Positions 8,381 through 16,500 of a stretch of 64,000 bases of DNA are shown piece after piece; positions within the stretch are counted from its first letter, which is position 1; each line of letters starts with the position of its first letter. The notes under the pieces are model-generated. The model did no database searches and was not told the origin of the DNA. It saw only the letters and a program-made list of their open reading frames with translations. The stretch comes from Nonomuraea ceibae. GTDB lineage: Bacteria; Actinomycetota; Actinomycetes; Streptosporangiales; Streptosporangiaceae. The stretch lies in NCBI RefSeq assembly GCF_019396325.1, contig NZ_JAHKRO010000034.1:1-64000 (forward strand). Direction: 5' to 3'. A program made the translations under genes and the position numbers.

Positions 8381-8811
8381 ATGAGTGACGATGACGACGA
8401 CGCCGCCGAGCGGTTCAGCGTTTCGATCGGGGTGCATGGGGACTTCATCGTCGCGCGGTCGGCGAGCTCGACCACGCCTACGCCGGGCTACTCAACCAGC
8501 AGATCAAAGACGCCTGGGCGACTACGCAGCCGGCCGGACTGGTGGTGGCCCTTGGTGGGCTGACGTTCTGCGACTCGATGGGCGTCGGCGTGCTGGTGCT
8601 GCTGCTGCGCCAGAGCCGGGAACAGCAGAGCACCCTGGTCTTGTCTGCGCTTCCGGCCCATCTGGGGCGTATCTTGACCATCACCGGCTTACGCACCGCG
8701 TTCCAGGTGGAGGCGTCGGTGGAGGAGGCCATCCAGGTCGTGCTGAGGGCATCATCGCTCGGACAGCCGGCGGCGTCGGCGGAGTCTCCCGGCGAAGCCG
8801 AACCATCGTGA
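8381..8811 (+). pseudogene. STAS-domain anti-sigma factor antagonist, one frameshift
   Basis: The ATG at 8381 opens MSDDDDDAAERFSVSIGVHG and then DFIVAR. Near 8460 one base is missing. The next frame gives VGELDHAYAGLLNQQIKDAW, then LVVALGGLTFCDSMGVGVLV and ALPAHLGRILTITGLRTAFQ, stopping at 8811. This is the SpoIIAA/STAS pattern; DSMG carries the serine that anti-sigma kinases normally phosphorylate. No partner kinase or sigma factor gene is adjacent. Both halves look otherwise healthy, so the shift may be recent or a sequencing error. Confidence 0.7.
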
Positions 8812-8926
8812 GATCACCGGGCATGACCTGGTCCCGGGCAAATGCCGATCAAGGTCGTCTGAAGTTGTTCTCGCCATAAGCTGTTCAGGTGTTGCAAGGC
8901 GTGAGCGTTCTTCGGGCGGAAGGCTC

Positions 8927-9090
8927 ATGGACATCAGGGACCCGGCAGATCGTGTTCCCACCTGCACCTTTCTGACCAATTACGCGCGCGTGCTGGTGAT
9001 CCTCGCCCGTGATCCGCGTGTGCGGAGCCGGGATGTCGCTGCGGCCATCGGCGTCACCGAACGGGCCGGACGGGCAGCGGCGTCGGCGCA
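8927..9090 (+). pseudogene. Truncated winged-helix regulator N-terminus
   Basis: The ATG at 8927 starts MDIRDPADRVPTCTFLTNYARVL and continues VILARDPRVRSRDVAAAIGVTERA. This resembles small actinobacterial winged-helix regulators that begin TFLTNHARVLV...RLRDVA..GITERAAQ. After ERA the expected recognition helix and wing are lost and the frame reads Gly/Ala/Arg-rich sequence. I regard it as a remnant of roughly 45 codons. Confidence 0.45.
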
Positions 9091-9186
9091 TGGCGGCCCC
9101 CAGCACTGGTGCTGGAAGGCGAGGGGTGCGCAGAACGGAGGGGCTGGGTGCGGTCAGCCCCCGTGATCAGACCGGTCCGGCCGGCC

Positions 9187-9654
9187 TCACGGCTGGTCGG
9201 TGGCCAGGGACTCGAACGTGGCGCGGACGCCTTCAAGCTGGGCCAGGATGATCCTGGCGAACTTGTCGTGGGAGCGTGCGCCACCGTGTGGCCCGACGGT
9301 CGCGGTGATCAGCCGGGTGATCCGGGTGAGTTCGGTGTGGAATTGGCGCCGCTCATAGCTGACACAGTCGGCGGGGTCGGCGCAAAACCCATACCCCTGC
9401 ATCGAGGGCCAGATGAGCGGGGTTAGGTGCTCCAGGGCCGCCTTGTCCTTGACCCATTGCAGGCCCTTGCGGACGTAGTAGGCGCTCAGCCCTGTGGCGA
9501 TTATCCGCACTCGCAAGAGGCGCACTGACGTCGACGACTGCGGCCTGGTGGGCCTGGCACATCCGCCCGCCGATGACGAGGTGGCCGCCGCAACGCGACC
9601 TCGTCCCCGGCATCCGGGCCAGGATGGGCATCGACACCGAGTCCGCTGAGTCAT
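9187..9654 (-). CDS. Unrecognised protein, possibly a degenerate fragment
   Basis: This frame encodes up to 155 aa. The first 45 residues (Cys/Arg/Ser-rich) look non-coding, while residues 50-155 look like a real protein (LSAYYVRKGLQWVKDKAALE, RRQFHTELTRITRLITATVG, SHDKFARIILAQLEGVRATF). The latter part is amphipathic-helical. I do not recognise the family. A neighbouring frame (9353-9637) begins MSMPILARMPGTRSRCGGHL with a CxxC-like start, so the 5' part may be frameshifted. No operon partner is evident. Confidence 0.3.
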   Translation of the reverse strand: MTQRTRCRCPSWPGCRGRGRVAAATSSSAGGCARPTRPQSSTSVRLLRVRIIATGLSAYYVRKGLQWVKDKAALEHLTPLIWPSMQGYGFCADPADCVSYERRQFHTELTRITRLITATVGPHGGARSHDKFARIILAQLEGVRATFESLATDQP

Positions 9655-9809
9655 CCCTCGCGAGGGAGCCGGCTGTGCGAGCCGTGGCGGGTTGCCGCGT
9701 GGATCAAGATCGGCCGATTGGTCGGTCGCGTTCGGTCATTCGGTCGATGCCGCCCCGTTCGCGCGCCCCTAGCGTCATCTGCGTCCACGCCCCCAATCAA
9801 GGGAACACG

Positions 9810-11348
9810 ATGATGCGAGTCACGTCCACGGCAACGATCACGCTGGGCTTGGCCGTCCTGCTCAACGGGATCGTACCTGCGGCAGCGGACTCAACGCCGA
9901 ACTCGCCCGCCTACGAGCGCCAGCGGCTCACATGGACAACCTGCTCGGCCGCGCAGAAGGAACTACGCCAAGCCGGAGCGCAGTGTACGAAGGTGACAGT
10001 GCCGCTCGACTACGATGCTCCGAACGGCCGGACGATCCAGATCGCCGTCTCGCGGGTCTCGGCCAAGTCCCGCACCCACAAGCGCGGCATCCTGCTGTCC
10101 AATCCGGGAGGGCCGGGCGGGGCAGGGCTCGCCCACACGCTGGAGCTGCGTCCCGCGCTGAAGGACGTCGCGCAGCGCTATGACCTCATCGGCTTCGACC
10201 CGCGTTTCCTGGGTGAAAGCACGCCCATCACCTGCGCCCCGGCCACCTCGACCCGGGCGCCGGGGAAGACGACGTCCCCCCGCGCGGACTTCGAGGCGTC
10301 GGTACGCGACGCCCGCGACCTGGCCAGGCGCTGCGGGGAGCACAAGGACAACGCGGAGTTGCTGCCGCACGCCTCCTCCCGCAACGTAGCCAGGGACATG
10401 GACGTGATCCGTGCCGCGCTCGGCGAGCGCAAACTCTCCTATTACGGCGTCTCCTACGGGGCCGATCTGGGCGCCGTCTATACCCAGATGTTCCCCGACA
10501 GGGCCGATCGCATGGTCATCGACTCCTCCACCGACCCGGAGGCCAGCCAGTACGAGCTGTTCCAGCGGGCGGGCGAGCCACTGGAAGATGCGCTGGACGA
10601 GTGGGCAGGCTGGGTGGCCCGCCGCCACGATGAGTATCGGCTCGGCCGGTCAGGTAAGCGGGTGCGCGCGGCCGTACAGAAGATGCTCGACCGCGCGGAA
10701 TGGCGGCCGATCTCCGCCGGCGACACGCGGCTGACCGCCCCCGTGATCCGGTTGCTGCTCAGGCAGTTCATCCAGCAGAAGGAGAACGACGCGGCGCTGG
10801 CCGGGCTCGTGCGCGACCTGGTCACGGCCGCCGCCGACAAGCCGGTCAAGCCCGGTCCAGTCCTCGCCGGCCTGCTTCAGCTGCTGAAGTCTCCCGACCT
10901 GGCCGACAGCATGGTAGGCGGGGCTCTGTTCATGTGCGGCGACGGCGGCTGGCCCGCCGGGGGCTGGCCGGACGACCCGGAGACGTACTGGCGCGAAACT
11001 GTACGCAGCCGGGCCACCCAGCCCGTGTTCGGCCCATTCGTCAACGGCATGATCGCCCCGTGCGCTTTCTGGCAGGCGGAGCGCCGCGAGCCCGGCACCA
11101 CGGTGGGCAATGCCGTACCCGTTCTGATGCTGCAGGCCCGCCGCGACAACAACGTCCCCTACGCGGGCGCTCTGGCGCTGCACCGCAAACTCACCGGCTC
11201 GCGACTGGTGACCGCGAACATCCGCGCCCATGGCGTGTACGGCCGCGGGGTGAGCGGACATCGCCCGGTCCGCTGCGCCGACCGGGCCGTCAACGACTAC
11301 CTGCGCAGTGGGAATCTGCCCGGGCAGGACGTTACCTGCCCCAGCTGA
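9810..11348 (+). CDS. Secreted alpha/beta hydrolase, tripeptidyl aminopeptidase-like
   Basis: The 512-aa precursor starts with a Sec signal peptide (MMRVTSTATITLGLAVLLNG, cleavage probably after PAAA). The N-terminal hydrolase part has the GILLSNPGGPGGAG oxyanion loop, YDLIGFDPRFLGES, and the nucleophile elbow YYGVSYGADLGAVY. The C-terminal TAP-like domain contains PVLMLQARRDNNVPYAGAL, which includes the acid, but the expected late histidine lies in a Gly/His-rich end (AHGVYGRGVSGHRPVRCADR). This is the family of Streptomyces tripeptidyl aminopeptidases, which release short peptides from extracellular protein. AAGGGAA precedes the ATG at 9810. It appears monocistronic. Confidence 0.88.
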   Translation: MMRVTSTATITLGLAVLLNGIVPAAADSTPNSPAYERQRLTWTTCSAAQKELRQAGAQCTKVTVPLDYDAPNGRTIQIAVSRVSAKSRTHKRGILLSNPGGPGGAGLAHTLELRPALKDVAQRYDLIGFDPRFLGESTPITCAPATSTRAPGKTTSPRADFEASVRDARDLARRCGEHKDNAELLPHASSRNVARDMDVIRAALGERKLSYYGVSYGADLGAVYTQMFPDRADRMVIDSSTDPEASQYELFQRAGEPLEDALDEWAGWVARRHDEYRLGRSGKRVRAAVQKMLDRAEWRPISAGDTRLTAPVIRLLLRQFIQQKENDAALAGLVRDLVTAAADKPVKPGPVLAGLLQLLKSPDLADSMVGGALFMCGDGGWPAGGWPDDPETYWRETVRSRATQPVFGPFVNGMIAPCAFWQAERREPGTTVGNAVPVLMLQARRDNNVPYAGALALHRKLTGSRLVTANIRAHGVYGRGVSGHRPVRCADRAVNDYLRSGNLPGQDVTCPS

Positions 11349-11755
11349 AACGATCTCCACTGTAGAGCGCGTGGCGTTTGAGCGTACCGGAGACAGGGCG
11401 GCAGAACCAGGCCGTCTGGTTGTCGTTGGCTGAGCTGGGATATGGCAGGGCGCAGCCGGTGATGCCGCGGGCGAGGGCAGCGGCTTGACTCCCTTTCAGC
11501 AGTGTCAGCCGTTGATGTGCAAAAGCCGGGCGCCGAGGGCGGTCAGGTGATGATGGACGGCCTGGCGGCCGGCCCCGGCCGCCAGCTCTTACCCACCGGG
11601 CAGTTCCCGTGGTCCGGTCACAGCAATAGCAGAACGGAGGACCCGCGCCCCACCGCCTACGCGCGGCGGTCGACGACGACGAAAGCCCACCGCCGCAAGC
11701 CGGAAGGAGCCGTAGCCCGGTGCCGGGTGAAGTGAGGTTAACTGAGGAGTGAATC
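11349..11755. other. Intergenic stretch without a recognised gene
   Basis: No frame on either strand resembles a known protein. The minus-strand frame between about 11510 and 11345 (ALARGITGCALPYPSSANDN) looks protein-like but is short and unplaced. Confidence 0.35.
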
Positions 11756-11857
11756 ATGCGGCCGACGTGTCGAACGTCCATCGCGGGTCTGGCCATGGTG
11801 GCGGCGATCGCTGGTCAGCGTGCAGGAGCTGCGGCAGGCGCGGCGGTGGCTGCGTGA
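11756..11857 (+). pseudogene. Signal-peptide-like N-terminus of a lost secreted protein
   Basis: GAGGAGTG lies just before the ATG at 11756, a strong ribosome-binding site. The 33-codon frame reads MRPTCRTSIAGLAMVAAIAG followed by an Ala/Gly-rich tail and a stop. This looks like the start of an exported protein. The body is missing because a TPR-protein scrap in another frame begins within it. I infer a deletion junction near 11820. Confidence 0.45.
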
Positions 11858-12242
11858 GGTCGACGCTGCACGCGATGGGGGTGTCCCCGCAGCGCTGGAT
11901 CAGGCGTACGAAGCGCTGGCGCGTGCGCGGGTCGCCCTGGCTGAGGGTGACGCGGCTGTGGCGCAGCGGCTGGCCGGGCAGGTCGCCGGAAGCTGTCCGG
12001 AGGCCCGCATGCTCGGCGTGGGCGCGCAGTTGGTGATCGGTCAGGCGCTGCGTCTGCAGAAGCGGCCGCGGGAGGCGGCCCGCTCCTTGCAGGCGGCGGC
12101 TGAGCACCTGACCGAGATGGGTGCTCCATCCCGGGCGGCGCAGGCGTTCGCCGCCGCCGCCCTGGAGTGGGAGCGGTGCGGCGACCAGACGGCTGCCGCC
12201 GCCGCTGATCAGCGGGCGCTGGAGGTCATCGGCGCGGACTGA
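11820..12242 (+). pseudogene. C-terminal TPR remnant of a regulator
   Basis: The frame reads QELRQARRWLREVDAARDGG, then ALDQAYEALARARVALAEGD and PREAARSLQAAAEHLTEMGA, ending QRALEVIGAD with a stop at 12242. It is a run of helical TPR-like repeats typical of the C-terminus of actinobacterial XRE/TPR regulators. No HTH or start-proximal domain precedes it; an unrelated signal-peptide scrap abuts it. Translation from the GTG at 11820 has no ribosome-binding site, so it is probably a truncated gene. Confidence 0.5.
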
Positions 12243-12269
12243 GCTGCAGTGCCCTGCTTGCTCTGATCG

Positions 12270-14174
12270 CGTGGTGCTCGCCCGGTCACCAGCGCGACGC
12301 CCTCCGGGCGTCACGAGGCCGCCGACCAACAGCGTCAGACTCAATTCGTCGGGCGACAGCCGTTCTCGGCGTCCCCGCGACCGCGGAACTGCCGGCCGCC
12401 GTTGCCGCAGGCGCAGGCCGCGATCAGGGCACCCGGTTGCTGGAGGACGCCGTCCTCGTCGTGAGCGCCGAGAACGAGTATGGATACCGCCAGGTCCTGG
12501 CCCAGCGGGGCGTCTACGATGCGCTGCCCGGCCCGTTCCGGCAGGAGCTGCGCGTGCCCGCGGTCCGGCGCTGGCCGGCATGCACCCGCCCTCGCTGGTG
12601 CGGCGGGCCGCGCACGCCAAGCATGTCGGATTATGGGCCGACTGGCTGCGCTACAGCGAGCTCCCCGACGCCGACGTCGGGGAGTCCCCGACCGCCGTCG
12701 GCCTGCTGTGCGCCACCGTAGCCGACCCGTCCGTCCCTGCGCCGGATGTGTACAAGCTGGCGATCAAACTGTGTCAGTACGCTCTCCCCGGTCTGCACCA
12801 TGACGAGGTGATCGCGCAGATTGAGCGGCTGCTCTGCGGCCCTCGGTTGTCCGGCGCGGCGCGTGGCGAGGTCCAGCTCTGGCTCGGCCTGCTGCTGGTT
12901 CGGCTTGCTGCTGGTTCGGCCTGGTGCTGGTTTGTAAGACCGGGGAGAGGGACCGTGGGCGTGCCTACATCGAGCTGGCCATCGGCTCGCTGCACGAGTG
13001 TCGCGAACGAATGTTGCGCGAGATGGCGGTCCCTGCCTTGCCCTACTGGGGCAGCACCGCGATCGCCGGCACCCGCGCCTGGCTCGGCCGGGTCGGAAAC
13101 GCGCTCGGCACGCTTGCGCCCGGGCCCGTGCCCACGGTGCTGGCCAGCACCGTGGGCGCCCGGCTCGCGCCGGCGATCCCGGCGTCCGGCAGCGCGTCGC
13201 CCTGCTGGCACCACCGCGGGAGCCGGGGGCGTGGAACAGATGCGGGAACTGGCACGGGGACACTGCAATCTTGCCGAGGCCTGCTCGTGGATCGGCGACG
13301 ACGTCGATGCGCGAGAGCGCCTGCACACCGGGCTGAGCCTCGCCACGCAGACGGGGGCCGCGTAGGTGATCGGCGCCGTCCAATCCAGCCGTATCCGGCT
13401 GGATTGGCTCGCCGGTGCGTGGGAGGGGCTACGCGAACGAGCCGACCGGATGGCCCAGACCGACGCCAATCTGCTCCCGGTCACCAGCGAGCTGCAGCTC
13501 GTCCTGGACTGGCTGGCAAGGACACGCGGCGACTGGGACCGCGCCGAGTCCTGCTGCCAGGCGACCCGCATGTCCCAGCCCAATTCCGCCATCATCGCCG
13601 TTGCGAACGCCGCCGGCGCAGGCATGGTCACCATGCTGCTGAACCGGGGCGATGTTGGCGCCGTCTGCGCGTACGCCGATCGGGGGATCGCCCTGCTCCC
13701 TCGCATGGGCTTGTGGGTGTGGGCGGGTGGGCTGGCGCCGCAGGCCGTCGAGGCATACCTGGCGGCCGGTCGGGCCGGTGAGGCGCGCAGGCTGGTTGAG
13801 GACATGCGTGCCGGGCTCGCCGCCCATACGCCCGGCCCCGGGCATCTGGTGGTGTGCCGCGCCCGGCTCGCTGTGGCGATTCGCCGTTATGAATGTCTTG
13901 GCCTGCCCTACCAGACGGTTCGGCTCACCGAGGAGGCCGCTCCCCTCTCTCCGGGCGATACCGGAGTGCTGGCCGAGCTGGCGTGTGCGTACGAGAAGGC
14001 TATGGTCACGAGGTCTCGTCACGCGGACGGGATGTCGCCGAGTTGCTGGCCGGCGGCCGCACCAACCGCGAGGTCGCGCAGGCGCTGTTCCTGTCGTGTC
14101 GGACCGTCCAGGAGCACGTCTCTAAGATCCTTCGCAAGCTCAAGGTAGTCGCGCGGAGGGAGGCGGACCTCTGA
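12270..14174 (+). pseudogene. Broken LAL-type LuxR regulator
   Basis: Consecutive pieces in changing frames line up as one large regulator. AVLGVPATAELPAAVAAGAG and RLLEDAVLVVSAENEYGYRQ (about 12360-12560) are followed by ALAGMHPPSLVRRAAHAKHV, VYKLAIKLCQYALPGLHHDE and WLGLLLVR (12570-12910). Next are AYIELAIGSLHE, EQMRELARGHCNLAEACSWI and IGAVQSSRIRLDWLAGAWEG. The last piece ends with the LuxR helix-turn-helix DVAELLAGGRTNREVAQALF and CRTVQEHVSKILRKLK at 14174. At least four frameshifts separate the pieces, and the N-terminal P-loop ATPase third is absent. It is a dead relative of large ATP-binding LuxR activators of secondary metabolism. Confidence 0.75.
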
Positions 14175-14736
14175 TCGGCGGGTATGGGGCCGCCGCGGTC
14201 GAGCGAGGCGAGCTGCGGATCCTCGGGCGTCGCGGTCTGGTTGTTCGCCGACGGGGCTGCGGGTCCTCGTGGTGGGCGCGTGCGGCGGCGCGGATGCTGG
14301 CCGGCCGAAACGCCGGTCGCTCGCGCTGTTCGGAGGAGTCGGCCGAAAGTGAGCCGTTTCAGCTCGGCCCATGCTGCTCGGACGTGGGGGCACAATGCAC
14401 GCCTGGCCTCGGTGAGGTCGACGTCCATCACGCGCTGGTAGGTCTGGGACGGAGTCCGCTTCGCTCTGTGGATGGTGCAGGTCCGGACTACCCGTTCGTG
14501 ATCGTTGACGTCGATCCGAGCCATCAGCAGTCCGAGATGCTCGACATCGACTTGCCTGAGCCGACCCGTTACAAGCAGCCTTCCACGCAAGAACTTGTCG
14601 ACGGGCCTGTCTACATCGCCACCCGCCTGGGTGCCCGCCGGCAGTCGTTCAGATCCGCTCGCCATCTGCTCAACCGCGTGAGCCGGTCCTCGCTAGTGAC
14701 GCCGAACGCGGGTGTGGCGATGAGTGGCTGGCCGCG
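14175..14736. other. Unassigned stretch between two pseudogenes
   Basis: A plus-strand frame around 14480-14690 (GPDYPFVIVDVDPSHQQSEM, LVDGPVYIATRLGARRQSFR) looks partly protein-like and may be the 5' part of the NACHT remnant that follows. I cannot assign it to a family. Nothing else is recognised. Confidence 0.3.
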
Positions 14737-15045
14737 AGCAAGTACCGGCTGCTGATCGGCCGCTCAGGAGCGGGCAAGTCCAATCTTCTGCGGTTCACGG
14801 CAACAGACCTGCTCTCCTCAGCCGCAATCGGTCGCGCTGCAGCGTCGACATGGCGCCGACCTGCCGATCTGGCTGCCGTTAGGGTTCTGGACATCTCGAA
14901 GCTTCGACGGGAAACTCGCTGGTCTCGGCGGCCGAGGCCTGGCTGAAGTCGCAGAGCGCCACCCATCTGTGGCCGTTGGTCCAGCGCGCGCTGCAGGACG
15001 ACCGCGGGCCGCTCTGCCGGGGGTGCCCGGGTCCCCAGAGATCTA
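14737..15045 (+). pseudogene. NACHT-type P-loop NTPase remnant
   Basis: A Walker A loop is intact: SKYRLLIGRSGAGKSNLLRF at 14737-14796. After a shift, DLPIWLPLGFWTSRSFDG (about 14861-14914) and then NSLVSAAEAWLKSQSATHLW with PLVQRALQDDR (about 14916-15000) follow in two further frames. In NACHT proteins these segments lead up to the Walker B strand (LLLLVDGLDE), but that part is missing and the frame reads GPLCRGCPG. Two frameshifts and a truncation make it a dead fragment of a signal-transducing, possibly defence-related NTPase. Confidence 0.6.
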
Positions 15046-15188
15046 CGTGACCGTACCAACCGCCTTCCTCAGGGGCGGTTGCGGGCCAGCGGGTGGCGCT
15101 GCCGAACACCTCGATGCAGGTATCCCAGTCACGTCGCATGCCCCGCATCGCCTGGTGGAGCGACCCGCGCCTGTCCTCAGGCGCGGTA

Positions 15189-15590
15189 TCAGAGGCAGGG
15201 TACGAGTGGAGGCCGCCTGGCCGGCGCAGCCTTGGATGAAAAGGGCTCATTCTTAGCGTACGAAGCGCAGGTATGATCAAGCAGAGTAGTATAGAAGACT
15301 TCATCGACCGCCGTCTTTTTGTCAGGGGTATTATAATAAATCGCCTTTTTATAGTAGTTCCCAGTGACTCCGTATCCGAAGTCATGCATTTCGCAGGCGG
15401 CGGTGAAGTCGTACCCACCCGGATAGCTACCGGTCGGCGATGAACATTGATCATGATCGATACCGATGACATAGAACCCGGTAGGCGTGGGCCTGGACGT
15501 CGAATAGTGCCATCCGTAGTGGGCGACGTACTCGACCTCGCATTCCCAATGCGTGAACCGGGCACGGCCGGATCGTAAATGCCGGCCAGG
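15189..15590 (-). CDS. Prokaryotic phospholipase A2-like domain, in frame with a recombinase scrap
   Basis: Within a 194-codon frame (start 15773) the last 130 codons resemble bacterial phospholipase A2. GIDHDQCSSPTGSYPGGYDF is followed by TAACEMHDFGYG, with the catalytic His-Asp pair in HDFGY. KKTAVDEVFYTTLLDHTC follows with the paired cysteine. The family is secreted and disulfide-bonded, but here there is no signal peptide because the 5' side joins recombinase sequence. The end (KAAPARRPPLVPCL) is off-family, so the C-terminus is probably cut too. The DNA at 15240-15480 is clearly richer in A and T than its surroundings, a sign of separate origin. Confidence 0.6.
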   Translation of the reverse strand, partial: PGRHLRSGRARFTHWECEVEYVAHYGWHYSTSRPTPTGFYVIGIDHDQCSSPTGSYPGGYDFTAACEMHDFGYGVTGNYYKKAIYYNTPDKKTAVDEVFYTTLLDHTCASYAKNEPFSSKAAPARRPPLVPCL

Positions 15591-16203
15591 CGGCCCGGCG
15601 AGCATCTCCAGTACCAGGCCATGTGCGGTCAGGTGGTCGGCCAGGGTGGTGAGTTCGGCGGCGTCGCGGCCTAGTCGCTTCATCTCATAGACGGTGAGGA
15701 TGACTCGGCAGTGCGGGGCGTGCGCCTTGATCTGCCGGGCCAGCGCGAGCGCGGCCTCGAACTGGGGCCGCACCTTGACCCGGGGCGAGATCTTCTCGGC
15801 GAAGATCTTCTCCCGGCTGATCCCGTGTGCGGCCAGCGCGTCCAGCTGCGACTGCAGCTCCTGGGGTGAGCGCGGAGCAGCGGGCGTAGCCGATCCGGAT
15901 GTCGGCTGAGGATCGGTCGGCGGCGGGCGGCGGCGTACCGGGCCGCCACGGCTGGCCCGGGTTGCGGTCGGCTGGGGTCAGAACCCGCAGCAGCTTTGCC
16001 AGCCGGGCGACCTTCGTGAATCGGCCGGTGTGGTAGGTGCCGGTCACAGCACCCGCACGCGATCGGCACGGCGAACCGGCCGCGACCGCACATCGCGGGC
16101 ACGGGTGACGTTCGACCTCACCAGCGTCACGGGTGGCTTCCTCGTCGATAGCGGACGGAAAGACTGTTTCGGTGTGTTCGCACGGTGCCCGGACGTCGGC
16201 CAT
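15591..16203 (-). pseudogene. Serine recombinase (resolvase) pseudogene
   Basis: From the ATG at 16203 the frame gives a zinc-finger-like start (HPCPRCAVAAGSPCRSRAGA, TGTYHTGRFTKVARLAKLLR) and then SADIRIGYARCS, the beginning of a resolvase catalytic domain with the serine in YARCS. A shift near 15870 moves the reading to RPQFEAALALARQIKAHAPH and VILTVYEMKRLGRDAAELTT, including the conserved KxxRxxRD-like region. A second shift near 15590 puts LAGIYDP in a third frame, after which homology stops. It is a truncated mobile-element recombinase joined to the phospholipase-like domain. Confidence 0.7.
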
Positions 16204-16500
16204 GCCCCGGATATTCTCACAAACAATTCCCAGAATCCGAGGATTGGCCAGCTTGCATGAGAACGAGTTCTGAGAAGGAAACCGCTCCCGAGGTCGATCG
16301 AAACCGACCTCGAGCGCCGACTGGCGATCTTCTCTGGCAATAGACCGTTTGTGAGAACCATGACGGCGCCGGACACCATGGCTGTGTCCGATTCGTGGAC
16401 ACCCTGATCACGGTGGACGGGCGCCGAGTAGATTCTCCTCCTACATACCGGAGAGCCCCGTTGGAGCTGCGGGCGGGTGTGAACGTTTCCAGGGGGATGG

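Noticed and set aside
12121..13365. 414-codon open frame on the plus strand
   Set aside because: It is a mosaic: only some parts carry LAL-regulator homology and the rest reads in other frames. It is treated as part of a pseudogene, not as one protein.
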